NCBI RefSeq assembly: GCF_002443255.2
Contig: NW_019211454.1
Coordinates: 3,692,352-3,756,351, forward strand
Reading direction: 5' to 3'
From: Varroa destructor
Lineage: Eukaryota > Arthropoda > Arachnida > Mesostigmata > Varroidae
DNA: 64,000 bases
Below are positions 28,101-42,200 of the stretch, piece after piece. Under the pieces are notes generated by a model. It was given only the letters and a program-made list of their open reading frames with translations. It was not told where the DNA came from and searched no databases. Numbering within the stretch: the first letter of the stretch is position 1; each line of letters opens with the position of its first letter. The translations under genes were made by a program, and so were the position numbers.

Positions 28101-30208
28101 TATTTTGTTGTCGTTAAGAAGACGGCGACAACGATTTAACGAAACATCTAAAATCTCTGTCTGCTCTAGCAAAAATAAGAAAAAAACGAGACGATAAAGG
28201 ACGTTATGGAGCTCGTCTTAGAGGAAGTACCAGTTACCGTAGAAATTGATACCGGTACTAAAGTCCTCACGCCCTCAGACGCTTTCTAAATATAACTGCC
28301 AAGTAAAAATATTTTACCTTATGAATGATCACACCCAATAGAGTACAGGCTAAACCATATTGCTCGGTAGTCGCAAACGTTTGTTGAAAGGTATCGGCTT
28401 AAAATGATGTTTATTACATAAATTTTTGAAAATATTTAAAAGCACTTAAACAAAAAAAAATACACAAGATAATTTGGTCATGTAAGAAGGCTAATATGAA
28501 CGGTCTAGGAAAATTAGCTTTATATGCCACCTAGAATAGAACGTTTAAATAGAACGTTTAAGATTTTATTGCTAGAAATCTCTGGACTGAATAAGGCATT
28601 ATTGAACCTAATTACGAATTGGCATATCTAGAGGCCGATTGAAAAACAAATGATGGAACCCTAAAAATCTGTGTTGACTCTACGTTAGGAATTATCGCCT
28701 AATATTTCGTTTGAACAGGATGAAAATAACTCTCACATATAGACCACGACCGAAAAGCCCACCGGTTCAGGGCGATACTTAAAAAGTAACTCAATAACAC
28801 CATTTGTGTACCAACTCATACAGCGGAAACGTCAGAACTATTCAATAATTAATAAGCTGATGATATGATGACGATAGAATGTTCCTCGTCTCGCACGCGC
28901 CCTAACGAGTATGGGATACTAATGAAGATATGTATACAGAACCAGCCTTGACAACCACGATTTAGAAGTTCACCATTTTCCCAGATCCTGTCTAACATGA
29001 TTCTAGGACCCAGCGACCTGGTTGAACTCAACTACTATCAAAAACTTGGGACTTACTCATCTGTGATAACTTTCGAAAACGGCGTTAATCATAGGAACGA
29101 TTCAACGCATGTCTAGTAGGCGCATTATTTCAGGTAGAAAATGAAAGGCATTGTGTATCCCTGTTACTGTATGCTGAATTCGAGTTTGATGACCCTGCTT
29201 GCTGGCAAGGGTCTTGAAGACACAGATCTTTTAAAAAAAATATTGTTCGATTTACCGGCTTGGTCCGAACAGGGTAAAAAAGGTTTCTTTTCTAGTTCCT
29301 TCAACTATCATTACTGTGTACACCGGTCCTCAGAATCGCCCATCTGGGCATAGCATTAAGGACCTACTTCCTCCTAAGGAGTTTAGCTGTTGTGGGCCAT
29401 GCCGACCCACACTATGGATTTTTCCTCAGTAACACCTATAAAATGCCGTTATTAGGCTTTATTTGCTAACAAACGAATGCTACTTTCATAAACGGTGTAA
29501 AGAGTTATGGCTGTATCGATAAATTACACCTTTCACTGTTATTAAAGACATTAATTTCGTTGTTTCAGAGTATTCAAGCGTGTGTCAGCGCTGCTGTCAA
29601 TGACTAACTAAATAGAAGAAATAAAAAAATGAACTTGTTTCGGGCTACAAAAGTTTAGTAGGCACACGTTACGTAGCGCGCTGTCTAGTTGGAGCAATAT
29701 AGCTGACGAATGCATCGCCTTCAGAATGAGCAAAACCATAAGTTACGATAAACCCATATTGATCTGTTATACCATGGATTACTGTAATAGTTGAGTCTTT
29801 GGAGAATACGTATTTCTAGCTGTCCAATACGATTTTATGAAACGAAGCTTTAGCCCTAAGCTATTATGAAGCATCGCTCTACCTCGCCAAGGCCAGAAAT
29901 TTTTCTTAAAGGACAAGCATTTCCTATCTACTTTTGTGAAATAAGTAACTCCGCGTGAAGTGAAGAAGTTATTCGTATAGAATTTTAGCTTGCGGACTGA
30001 ACGCCATCGATGTCCTTAAGTAGTATAATTTTCCACAGAGTTAATGATTTGTTGTAAGCTCCTCTTTGGTAGCAATACAAGGGGTCTGGCCAATATGCTG
30101 AAAGCTAGCATGGTTTTAATCGTCCTAGAGCAGGCCAATTAATGTAACCTGCACGGAGTTTTGATGATCCGCGCAAATTAATCCAATTGACTCAACGATC
30201 TTTACACA
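22158..30208. other. No gene seen
   Basis: Right flank of the gap up to the transposon relic. Holds the (AATC)n repeat and a 14-bp palindrome TACCCGCGCGGGTA (24851-24864). The longest frame (22895-23218, 107 codons) does not begin with ATG and has no recognisable domain. Confidence 0.6.
25310..25329. repeat. (AATC)n microsatellite
   Basis: Five tandem AATC units. Confidence 0.95.
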
Positions 30209-30236
30209 CAGGGTGTCTCAAAAAATATGTGCACCC
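30209..30236 (+). repeat. Probable left terminal inverted repeat of the transposon relic
   Basis: The segment begins CAGGGTGTCTC, runs through an A-rich stretch and ends GTGCACCC, directly 5' of the transposase relic. The CAGGGTGTC start is common among IS630/mariner-type termini. The matching right end was not found near 31250-31400, so the copy is probably truncated or eroded there. Confidence 0.5.
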
Positions 30237-31245
30237 TCAACATGTCATAACATTTTAACTGTTCCTCCTTTTTAAAGTATCGGCAACTAGAAATAACAGG
30301 TGGGTCAAGATTAATTTTAAATCGAACAAAAATTTACTGCTGTTGAAAGTACGACGATGTAGCAGAAGTATAGAGACAGAAGTATCAAAGCAGTTTCAAG
30401 AAGATCCTTTGGCTTACAATTAATCGGAGACGAGACAATTTTGTGAAGGGATGTCTAGGGTGCTCATAGACAATGTTCCGGAAGATCAAAAATCGAAAGG
30501 GAACTGGCAATTCGTAGCGAAACGGCCCAAATATCAGGCCAATCAAATCGTGAGCTAGGCGTCAGCAGGTGCCACACAGCTTAAGATGTTACAATTTAAG
30601 AGGTTGTATTTCAACACTGCAACATCGTATCGATAAAGATGATCCGGGCCAAAGAAAACAATTTTGCAAATAGCATCTAGATAAATATAAACATGATGTA
30701 TAGCTTGCGGATCGTTAGAAGCGATGATAAAACGACGTTTACGATCATACAATTAATCGAATTAAATGCACTTAAACAATGGAGAACGGTAAATCCGCGT
30801 GTTTATCAAGAACACCATGTAAACTTACAAGGAGTTCTACTGTGGTGCGATAAAGGATAAGCTGGGCTGCTTTTCTGCTGGCCTTATAATGGAGAGAATA
30901 CTTGCACAATGCGTCCTGGAAGACTTTGATAGGGGTAACGGATTCTGTTTCCAGCAAAATGTATATTGTAACGAAAATCTTCCAAAAAAAAGGGTTGAAA
31001 AAAGGGGATCCTATAGAATGCCCTGCCGGTTTTCTAGATTTGATGCCGACGGACGCTTTCCTATGGGAATACCTTAAACATAAAGTCTACGTCAAAAAAT
31101 CAACGGCACAAGAACATTTGAAAGTGGTAATTAAACTTTGTTCAAGTCTGTAAATCAATAACCCACCGTTATCAGCGTAGAACAGGAACGATTCGCAGTC
31201 AGAGGAAAAGTTGTGCATTTTATAGAAGTTCTTTTGCAATTTAGG
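30209..31245 (+). pseudogene. Decayed Tc1/mariner (IS630)-superfamily transposase with left terminal repeat
   Basis: The left end starts CAGGGTGTCTCAAAAAATAT, typical of terminal repeats in this superfamily. Transposase-like segments then follow in the right order but in changing frames. A helix-turn-helix linker is near 30476-30570 (SGRS, later NRELGVSR). The first catalytic block is near 30717-30740 (SDDKTTF, matching the usual SDEATF), followed by QWRTVNPRVY and a VLLWC block near 30840. A second block near 30943-30965 reads FQQN where FQQD is usual, so that catalytic Asp is lost. The third block near 31020-31090 has FLDLMPTDAFLWEYLKHKVY, matching the PDLTPxDFFLWGYLKxKVY pattern. A weak match to the usual C-terminal end (about HLxDVIF) lies near 31215-31235. 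Several in-frame stops and at least two frameshifts make it inactive. I found no convincing right terminal repeat. Subfamily (mariner-like versus other IS630 lineage) is not settled. Confidence 0.72.
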
Positions 31246-34200
31246 TACAAGTCATACGTAAGTAAAAGCTGAAGTTATTTGTCGACTATTTTCATAACGA
31301 TAGATAGAGGGTATAAAGGCTATGTGGGTTAAAATATGCCATAGGTAAGAAGAAGCTATATTAATATATTCTAGTGTGTCGCCTAAGTGAGTTCATGTTC
31401 GGGAAACTATCAATGAAAGATCTCCATATAGCCTTAAAAGGTGGTTTGTATAGGTCGAAAATGGTCCTATATCGTCCGCTAATAATTTTGTACAAATTAA
31501 TCACTTATCATCAGTGAGAGTAAAGGTAAAATGCTTTTGTTTCTTAGAAGGGTTACGGCCTAGGGAAGCCGGTGGTTTATAATCACTATTCTGTTAAATT
31601 TACTAAAAACCGCGTTTTTACTAAAACGCGCTGCACAGCTCAAAAATGGTTTTTGAACGACTTAAATGCTGGCGTATTCGCTTGAATTTTGTTTGAAGAG
31701 CAAGGAAAAACAGTAATAAATAGGCCCACCATTCTCCAATGCAAAGGTAACGTAACTATATATAACTCTAGCATAAGTAATTACGCATGTATAAATTCGG
31801 ATAATGATTATTATAAATCAGAATTTATTATAGATCACCAGTCGACTATATTGTATGTCAATGAAAGTCGTTAAAAACTTTTCCAGAAGCAACAAGGTGC
31901 GACACGACGCGTGCCATAAGGCATGGGAAACTACGGTACCCTCGTTTAGCTTGACGTTCTTTCAACTTATCTGTGAAATTACCATTGACAGTAACCGGTT
32001 TCATGTATGGCCAAAACCCAGCAGCTTACAGGGCCTCACCTTAGTCGCGAATAGACTCGAGAGTAATTATGTGATACAATGTAATGAACTCTTAGTTTGG
32101 CATTGAACGCAAACCTATCATAGAAGATAGCCTTTGATTCAACAGACGTTCAATGCCGTACGATGAAAGTATTTAGCTGTCTTATGTAAATTAATTTTTT
32201 CAAACTCAAGATCCCACACTAACATTTTCTTGCTAGAAGGAACGGAGAGCTCTATACGACCTCCCGTATCGTGCAGTCCTACCTCGTCCTGTATATTTAT
32301 TTGACAAAGTAAATCGTCCTTGGCCTGCCGCAAATCTAGTTATGCAGTGTATTCTATCTAATGGTGATTTGTGTCCAGCAAATAAGTTTAGCTATATAAC
32401 ATATATGTATATATAATATCAACTTAGATATATAATGGTAAGCAACGTTCGATTCCGAAGACCGCTCAGCTCAATGCTGGCACAATTTGTTTGCCACAGA
32501 CACATACATTAATATTTATGCTCAGCTTTTGCTCCGGCCGTATATATGAAGCTGTACAAAAAAAAAGCGAATTCTGTCAAACTTGATTCAATGCCGTGCT
32601 CGCAAGATACAAACTACCACATTGATAAACAATACGGAATTATTACAGGAAGAAACAAATGTTTCTAAAACGACTTAAGCGGACGATGGAAATTTAGCTC
32701 TAACTTGCATATGTACATTGGATATCGGCATTCGTTTACTCCTATGTCCAATGAAAAAAATCGACGAAACGTATTGTATATTTAGGAATAGTTAACAACG
32801 AAAAACCAAAACAGTTTTTTTTTTTTGTTTTTTATTATATGTAGGTAGCCGCGTCCTCCTAAAAATTAAAAACGTCGAAGATGTACTTTACGCACTGTGG
32901 CCGGAAAAGGGGCTCAAGCATTTATTTGAGGATATTGGTCAAGATCTATGATAATTGGCATAGAAGAACACAATTCATTGTCTAAAATCGTTAAATTTTT
33001 TTGGCCGAAAATGGCAATTAACGTATCGATATTTGTTATCGTTGTATAATTTGTTAGCCGAGATACTTAAATTGACAGTATAAAACGTTCACTCAATACA
33101 AGTTGGCTGATAACCGCTTAGCTTTACTATGGCAATATGCAACTCCACTGATCTGGGCAGCTAATAGATCTCTCAATAGGACAAGGTCTTCTTTGACACC
33201 GTTTATCAAGCAGCTCGAATAGTCTGTCAGGTGAGATCTAAAATTTCTTCATTTAAAGGTTAATGTCACACACGCAATCTTTAGTGGATCGGTTTGGAGC
33301 TCTGGAAGATTTTTCGTGGACAGATTATTCTGCATATATGTATAAGAGGGGACCTAATTATAATACCATCTACGCGGCTCAGTGCTCATCTTTAGATTTA
33401 CTCGATATGGATTAGGGTTGTAGAAAAACATAGGCTTTTCGTCGAAGTACGACACTATACACTGCATGTATATATATATATATATATATGTACACACCAA
33501 CTTTAGTCCATGCGTATTTGCTGCATAAAAAAAGCGCCGAAAAAAACCTGTGGTCAGATTTTATGGCGCCATGCTTGCCCTTTGTTTTGCCGGTTCTAGA
33601 TCATTGAAGCGTGTGCCTTGGATTTCGCAAGAGATCTGAGGTGGGTGACCTTCGGCCATTTTTAATTTTTTGGAAAGCGATGATAGGGTGCTTCAATGAG
33701 CTGTTTACGTAACTATTGAGCAAGGCATGTGTTTCTTTGCGCCAACTTCACTGAATTACGGCCAATTTCCATGTCCTCGTAGTTAATGGCCGGCAGAGTA
33801 TTTACTAAATGTATGCTCATAAAATGGCATAACTAGTATGCATCGATAATTCAAAAAAGCATGTAGAATTAGGACGATTATGCGAATAGTAAGAATGATT
33901 CTTACGTGTAGTTTATCTGCGTGACGAAAATGACGAAAAATTACTTTTTTTTGTCAGATATCCTTCTTCTAGATTACCATCATCATATACGCCAGTTATA
34001 TTTTCTAGAATGTTTTTTTTTTAACCTTATCATTACTCAGGAATTTGCCCCCTGATCGTATGCCTTCAATTTCCAAACGCATTATAGAACTCTTTTTTAT
34101 CAAATCGCCATGGTACATCATCGACATAGACCTTCAATCGAGTGTTTTCGTGAGTACCTGGGAAGAACTACTCGTCTTAGGAATTTCAATCATTTCTTTT

Positions 34201-37200
34201 CTGAAGGGAGAGGTTTTTTCAGGGAAGATCCATTTAGAAGATTTATTTCGCTTAGAAGGAAACCAATTTATCGGGGTTGCCGCAAGACTTAAAGCCTGCG
34301 AAACAAGTAAACAACATACGAACAAGAGGTATCTACTTATGCATATAACAGACATCCGAGCCCAACCGTCAGGTAATCATTGGAGAGTATAGGTTAAATT
34401 ATCAATTTATTCAGACCGACAACTCCTAGAACGAAGCCTCTGGTGGGATTTCATTAATTTCGCGGTAAATGCTCATAAAGTTAAAATCTTAACGCACTAT
34501 GGTAACGTGATCTGGAGCTATACACCACCATGAAAACGTCTGAAATTAGTCTTCAGTTACCTAAACGGTGCGCCGCTATTCCACAGAACGAAGAAGGTTT
34601 AGCGCTTCCGAATTTGTCAAGGTCCATCTCAAAATATCACCTAATAGTGAAAACAGAAATTAATTTTGTCACTCCATAGGACCTGCGTGAATACTTTCGG
34701 ATTGCCATTTTACCAAAAAGTTGTAAAATCTCTATGGTTAGGCTAGCTTACCACTGGGCAACGCTATCATCGAACATCAATTTGTTGGTTTTTTTAAATA
34801 TAAGACGGAAGGAATTGCACTTTCTTTTTGTTTAATGTAAAGTTGAAAGTTAGGTTTACGTTCAAGTTCCTCCAAGTTTCACCATAAGCAAACACTGCAG
34901 ACATAAGTACCTGCGGCGACTTATGTCCCTCGTTAATCGTACGATATACCATCACGCTTTTAGGTTAATCACTCAATCTGAATTCGAGTCGTTTTAACGG
35001 CCAACGCCTCACGGTATTAATCTTACTAGGCCCACTTGATCTCAAAAATGACTCTCATCTAATCTCGAGATTTGTTCTGAAGGTGTTGTTACAATGAGCT
35101 CACCATACCGATGTCTAATGCATACGGCTACATCGAACCGGCGACGACCGAAGGCGGGTCTCGCTATCACACCTATGAACTGGTAGGCAGGTATTATATT
35201 TTATTATATATTTGTTATTGAGCGTGATATTTCTGTTTCGGCACTTAAACATTTACTGCTATGGATATGCGATTACGGAAACGTCACGGCAGAGGGGGGT
35301 TTTTGCAGAAGATACACCTCGCCCCATTTCCTCCTTAGACGCCTTTTTTGCAGGAGTGCAACTATTGATTTGCATCCTGCACTTCACACAGTCACTATAG
35401 CGCATACGTTGTTTCTTGTATACATTTTCTCCATCAGATGTTTACTCGGCAGTTGGAAACGTTAAGCAGTATTGATCAATTCATCCTGCAAAAAGGGTTG
35501 TCGCTAGTTTTTGGAGAAGTGGACAGAATCATCTCGATGAGGAAATCTTATTTTTTATCTTACTTCAATTGCGTATGAATTCTCCATTCGTTTAAAACTT
35601 ATGTTATTAGTTTACTTAAAAAATATATATATATCAGCGCCATGAAGTTCGCTGATCATATGATAGCTTCAGTTCATTCATTTCGAAGCCGTTCATCGTC
35701 ACTTGGGGTTAGGTTTGGATTTCGGTAAGTAATTGTAGGCCATTTGGAAACGTTATGTTGCGAAAGATACGTTTATCAGATCGCTGGTACATCACGTTAG
35801 GGACTCTAATTGCTCGACATCGGAAGCTCTCTTATTTTTTCAATGTAAGCTCATGACGGCCAAAAGAAACTAACATCTGGAACTATCAGAAATGATATTT
35901 CTTATACATATGGAAAATTGCTTCCTTTGCGAATGTTTATTTTTGATGCTAAACCATAACGCGCGGCTATTTGGAGGCTCGAAATCTACTACTAATGGCC
36001 ATCTACGGGACGATTAACGCCCACCGTATAGACTTCATATTCCAGTGAGAGTTTAAAAAGAGAAACTAAGCAGATCTCAAGCATTTGTAAGTAAATATAA
36101 TAAAAATATAATAAATAAAATAGCAATAGTCTATTTTCCCTCCATTGTTCAACGGCTACATTACTTGTCTATCTAGTGCTTTAGTTACACATATTTATCT
36201 ATTGAAGAAAAAAAATTACCAATCATTCTCCTAACAAATTCAAAGTTATAGAGTTTATATATTATTATAGTGGCTATTGTACAGGTATGATTTGGAACTA
36301 TGTCAGACCGGCTTGATTGCTTTTGAGAGAGCTTTATTAATAATTAATATTGAAAAAACTTAACGTTTAAGTTTAACACCGGCGTTAAGAATCGCTCTAA
36401 CCACCTACAACTGTGCTGCAAATGATATTTCCGTGTATAGGATTTTGTGCCCCGAACACCTTAAAAGATTTCTCATTGGGATTATATAGGCTGACCGTGT
36501 TATACTGATTAGCACAAACGATTAATTTACATGTATGACTACTGCTGCTCTTCTAAATACATATTTCAAATTTCCAAAAAAGTCTATTACAATATTACTT
36601 AAGTGTCGCTGTTGCCCAGGACCAAGCGTGTGTATTCTCCTTTACCACGCTAGGCCACCTTTCGACAAGTACGTTACCGCTGCACCGTCACAGAAACCGC
36701 TAGCGTTGTCAAATCTAACTTCGAAACGCTCCGTTGATTTAACGTGGTCCAAGATTCGACCGTTGGCACTACAGAAAAATAATTTCGGGACTGTTTTTCC
36801 TTTCGCTATTTGTAAGCGTCCAATATGAAGCGTAGTCCAAGTTGCCTTATGTCCTGGTCGTTGAAAGCCCATTACTTGTTGTTAACGATAAGATACTTCA
36901 AAGGAACGCAGCTGCCATTTGATAGAAGTTCTTTCAAGTCTAAGTGAAATTTTACAGGGCGTTGTTTTAAGCTATGTGATTGGAACTTTATAAGCTTGCC
37001 TATTTATGCTTAGTTTAGGGTGCTTATTTTGGGTTAGGGTGACAACTGAAGTTTTAATAGCAGTAAAGCCAGTATGCCCAATGCCCAGGTTTTTTTTTTG
37101 TGTAATACTGAAAGAATATCACTCTTTTACAGGTATTCTAAAAAGCGAATACACAATACTTGAGTTTTTATTTACACCTAACTGCAGAATGACCTATATA

Positions 37201-40200
37201 AAACGTACACGTTTCCCTCTAGGCGCAGATATTAAAAATGATCAGCGTTCTAATCAATACACGGCTGATAGTGGTGGTCTATTGACGCACAAACCCAATT
37301 AATATTTCGCCTGGTGTTAAGACGTATTCTTGCGCAATCAATGGGAAGATATTCGATGGGGCTTCTTGTCCGACTCATCATTATTTAGAAGACTGTCGTC
37401 AAGATATGCAGGTTCCCCTGTTGGTTACTGAACTGAAGGTCGAATAAATATTATGCCTCAAATGCCGCTCTGTACACGAACGCTCATAAACCTACGCGGT
37501 GCTTCAGCGTGACATTTTAATTAACAGTGGACCAATAAGCGCAATGATATCAATGTATTGTATAGTGCCATTTGAACGTAGCCTCATCGCTTCAAGCAGT
37601 CTTCCCCGAATGTTGGCCGTCCTATGTACCCATATACTTACTATGTATGTATGTATGTTTTCCTCGCTCCATATCGTTCTATTGCTAGCATGTACAGTTG
37701 CTGGAGCATAGCTTCTTTTCCAATTACAACGTCTTGGAGCACAAGTGACACTTCGTACTCGTAGCGGTTTTTCGGATCTTTTTCTACAAACATTTTGAAC
37801 AGCTCCGTCCGCTTCGAGCGTAACTTGTATGCGAGTCGCCTAAGTGGATTTACCTAAACCGCCCTGCGGCTACATGTTAGTGCCTGCAGTAGCGTTTTAA
37901 AATAAACTTTCTTTGTTCTAACGCTAAGTTTTGTTTATCTATGTTTTCCAATGAATTAAACCCTAAGAAGAACGATCCTCCGGAAAGTTATGACCCATAG
38001 ATCTAAGTTAAATCAGGCTGAATCAATAATTGTCGAGCGATATTAGCCGCCGTTAGATTTACCCATGAAGTAACTGACTACAGAACGGCTGACAAGGCAG
38101 CGATAAAATGGAGCTTAGAATGGCAAATCCAGTTCAGAGTTGAAGTGCCTTACAGACAGAGGTTTCTAACGGACGTGTTAGAAGGAGCTAAATTAAACTA
38201 TCGTGCGGCTCATTTAGCCGATCACCGCTAAACTAACCTTACAGTCAAAAACATATAACAGGATAATTGGTACCAACATATTTGTGTCATGATTAACAGA
38301 GCCTTCTTGATTTTAGAGTTCGAAATAGATGATACGCCTGCTATTGAAATGCCAACAAGAGTAAGTTGCGCGTGTTCTTGTTCAAATAGGAAACCAAGAT
38401 AAATAATAGGACCACTTGATAGAGACAATGCTGATGTTGAATTTCGTATACGGTTCGCTTAGGTTAAATGAATTCAAAGCGCGTACTTAATATATAAGAC
38501 GGTTATCGTGGCAGTATCGTCAAAGTAGGCTATCCCCATTTTCGAATTATGGGTACTTTGCACTTCCCTCTCTAGCTTAGGATGAACGTGGTTTTGTGCA
38601 GCAGTGAACCTATAGAGAAAAACAATTACGCCGTTTGTGCTGAGGCGTGGATCCGCGTATGCAACCTATATTTGAAGAATGGTCATGATGCCTCATGTGG
38701 TTTCAGGCCGCACCAATGCCCGCCTGAATATGCAGTTGTACAAGCATCATGACCCGTATCTCTTTTTACCATCTGTGTTAAGAAGAGCAAACACTGAGCA
38801 ACGACTCTTTCACAAAATGCAATACATCATAGGATCTATTTTTTACCAATAATCGCTCGATAATGAAAGGGGTTTGAGAAAACTATACTAAACAGCGATG
38901 TCGGTGCCTTCTACGCCTTAAATAGTTATCTACTTTTTGTGGACATTACTAGCACTTAGCAAAATGCTCATCGTGTAGCACTATCCGGAGACCTTTCGAC
39001 ATATGGAACTTTCATATCGAACTAAACGTAAGCCCAATTGTTTTGCAAATGCGTACGCTCGATCGTGCGCCGCTAATCTGGACCACATGGGAATTTTCAA
39101 AAACGGCTTAGTACGAAAAAAAAAATTATTATTACAAAAATGTTACATTATTTTTAAGCTGTCTAAGGTAGTATTTACTGTAGTAACTTGTTTTTAAACT
39201 TCGTGAAGACTGCTTGATTTTATGCATTTAGACACTTAAGATTCTTACACAGTCTCGCCTTGTCGATCATTTAATTGATTCAAAAATTCCACAAAAAAAA
39301 ATCTAAAAAAAAAGCACAAGTGTTAATTAGAAATGTGAATAACATGTTTGTCGAAATAGAGCCACCAAAATCAAGTTTCCAAGTTGAAAAAATTTAGAGT
39401 GGGGTAACGTATCGACTCCAACTATTACAATATATATTGTGCTAAATTTATAGGGAGCAAAAATTTCAGCTTGGCTGATCTAGATCACGTCTGAAATACA
39501 ACTGGAAATCAATTGTTTTCGAAAGCCCGATTTTAATTAATGTGTCGTATTGCTTAGGTGAAAATGATGTACTTTGTTTAGTTGGACAAGAGAGTTCGGA
39601 AATCGCCCGTCGGTATGAGAGTAGCGCGTGCCAAGGAAGCTATAAAATAAAGCTTATTTTTTTTATTTTCTTACACAATTTTACTAGTTTTTTGAGGTCA
39701 AATAAATTTCAGAATAGTTAATATGTAGCGTGACTGAGCGGCACTTCAATAATTTCCTATGTACCAATGGCGTTAATAAAAGAACGTCGCTCAATTTTTA
39801 TGTTTGGCGGAAGGAAAAATTTACGAAAATTAAAACTGAAGCCGTACAGATTCTGCTGATGTATACCATATGGCCTACCCATACACCTATACTAGCTCGA
39901 TGATATTATAAAAACTTAAAAAATATAGCCGAACTAGCTTTGCCCTCGATCGAATCAGTAGCGAATCGGTCGGTACCTTTAATGTGGTTATATGTCTGAC
40001 AAAAACTTTAAGTACCTGGACTAACCTGAACCGCGGTACACCTGTAATGTCCGTCCGTGCTTGCTTTTGAATTAAAGCAGATTTTTCGTGTTCCTCTTGG
40101 CTTAAACACATTTTGAAGTCAAACTATTACATCAATCGACGTGCTCTGTCGATGCTTCGCTTGTGGATGCTGCTTTTTTTCTATTTGTCACAATGATATT

Positions 40201-41429
40201 ATGGATGAATCTTGACATAAATGAATTAATAGACTATCTAAATTGTTTGAGCAAACGCTTCCGCTATACAGTAATATATGCGAACTATAACATTACAGTT
40301 ATTGCGGTTGTACCTTTCATAGCTAAGCCAGAAGACACAGGCAAACCTGGAGCGAGACGAAGTTACTCAATCCAATTCGATATAATCATGGCCGAAAGTT
40401 CCAGTCGAAGTTTTTTTTTTGTCCGTACGAGAAACAAACGCGAGTTTGTTCCAGATTGACATGCAATAAGAACAAAATTGAAGGTTAATTGATCGAATAA
40501 ACGTTATGAAGCGATTACGCGGGCACAAATAAAGGGTTGACTGTGTCTGTAACAACTAATTACCAACCCTTAAGTATTCTACTGAAAGCTCTATTCAGTT
40601 AATACGTTTAACTTATCTAAGCACCAAATCGATATGATCGTTTAATGAATACACAGGCAAAAGAGAAACAGTGCTCGTCGAAGTCTCGAGGAAAATGATC
40701 AGTGCCTTACTGAAGCTAGTATTCGAGTTCTCGATTTTTGACCTTGCGGCCGACAACCTAAAAAGTTCTTCTCGATGTTGTCTTCAATAGCTATCGAAAC
40801 ATAAGTGACACACGTAGATTTACTTACTCACAACAATTAAACACCGTATTTCGGCTTTTCGATTCGGCTCGATTCTGACAATAAAGATCATTTGCCTTAT
40901 TTAAGAACAGGACCAGACTGGCACAACAATTTATGAAGGTAACTGTTAGGGAATGAAAGTAATTATCTGTGTTCAAATGTTACAATTTTTTTACTTTATA
41001 ATAAACCACTCTTGCACACCTGTTATGATTAACCTTGAACTACGTGGAGACGAACTTGACCTGTAAACGTGATTCGTCCTATTCATAGACAACTAAGGAG
41101 AAAATTGCCTTCGACGTCCGCGCTTTTCTAAACCTAATCCTTATTGAATTGTTTTTAGAGTTTCCTCTATCCTCTTCCAGGCCACAGACGAAATTCAGGC
41201 CGTAATCATGACGGTAATTTGAAAAGGAACATATCAGTAAGTGTTTACGTTGTCCTCCTTGCTCACGGATTAATTCCGTTTCAGCTTTGAGTATTTATGG
41301 CTTTTAGTCGAACCTTGCCCCACTGTCGCCTCGCTCTGGTTTCTCTCGATAGTATGTAAAGCAATGGCGCTGTCTTCAGTTGTATATAGGTTCTTCGAAA
41401 TCTAATGTGAAAAGCTAAGCTACCTGCTT
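31246..41429. other. No gene seen
   Basis: Long AT-rich stretch with many poly(A/T) runs and the (TA)n repeat at 33469. The 115-codon plus frame at 34045-34392 and the frames near 36535-36872, open on both strands, match nothing I recognise. Confidence 0.6.
33469..33489. repeat. (TA)n microsatellite
   Basis: About 10 uninterrupted TA units followed by TGTACACACC. Confidence 0.95.
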
Positions 41430-41599
41430 TTGTCGAGTGACCTCGCAACGCGCCTTGTGACCCGGACACAGACAGACTTCATTTCATGCTGGGAACCAGC
41501 CAGCCGTTCGTCTAATGGAATGATTCCTAATCGCGATACCGGACGTAAAACTCGAAACATAGAGGTTTATCAGACAGCGGAGCAATACGTGACTGTGAT

Positions 41600-41786
41600 T
41601 TTCACTATGCACACTATACCGGTACGACCTAAGCCTGTATTTGCAAAGCGCTCGCAACCGTCCCATCAAAGTAAACTACACTATGCACGGGAAGTTATAG
41701 CTGAGCTTATCTGCCTGTCAGAACTTTTCGCCTTATTAAAAAACCAGCAAGACGGTAGAGAAAACAAGCCCCAATTATGCAGCATC
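41600..41786 (+). pseudogene. Possible Ty3/gypsy reverse-transcriptase start relic
   Basis: Within a 119-codon open frame (41430-41789; no ATG at its start) the segment VRPKPVFAKRSQPS, then YAREVIAELICL, then SELFALLKNQQDGR resembles the N-terminal block of Ty3/gypsy reverse transcriptase. That block is roughly PVFxKxRPxPxALxxxVxxELxxL, then SxWAxPxVxVxKKDG. Spacing differs by a few residues and the hallmark aspartates are not covered. A possible integrase relic on the opposite strand lies 350 bases away, so they would not be one simple element. Recognition is from memory of the pattern only. Confidence 0.25.
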
Positions 41787-42129
41787 TAAAATAATCAGAA
41801 CTGAAATAATGAGTCGACAATCAGATTAAAACGTCTGTATCAAAGTTTAAGTTTTGGCAGATGTTAAATTTCATTTCCGCGCTTCTGGGGCCGCATTGGA
41901 TCATTGGCTGGGACATCAGTCGCAGGATGTTGACTTACAACAACACCATTAATCTATTTGAAGTTCTAACGAAACCTGAAGACCTTTCCAGTAACTTTGC
42001 ACAAAGCTGTACCGGTCAAGTGATAAAAATGGAAAAAGTTTGTTTGCACCCACTTCGCTGGTGAGATGTCGATTATCATAAGTGATATAGCGATCGTGCG
42101 GGCCAAGATATAAGCCCCAACTGATGGCA

Positions 42130-42200
42130 TTTCTACCCTTCTGACAGACATTGCAGTCATTAGCCGATGCTATACACTCCGGCAATACCGAGATCCACAG
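42130..42200 (-). pseudogene. Possible Ty3/gypsy integrase zinc-binding relic
   Basis: The longest otherwise unexplained frame (41949-42455, 168 codons, opening with GTG) contains W at residue 87 and CNVCQKGR at 101-108. The usual integrase HHCC region has a Trp-Pro exactly 14 residues before CxxCQxxK, and the same spacing is seen here. The paired histidines expected upstream are not clearly present. The flanking sequence is hydrophobic and unlike integrase. It may be coincidence; a frame this long is roughly expected once by chance in 64 kb. Confidence 0.2.

Noticed and set aside
34045..34392. 115-codon plus frame as a gene
   Set aside because: No recognisable domain or splice context, and a partly open overlapping frame on the other strand; chance is the simpler explanation.
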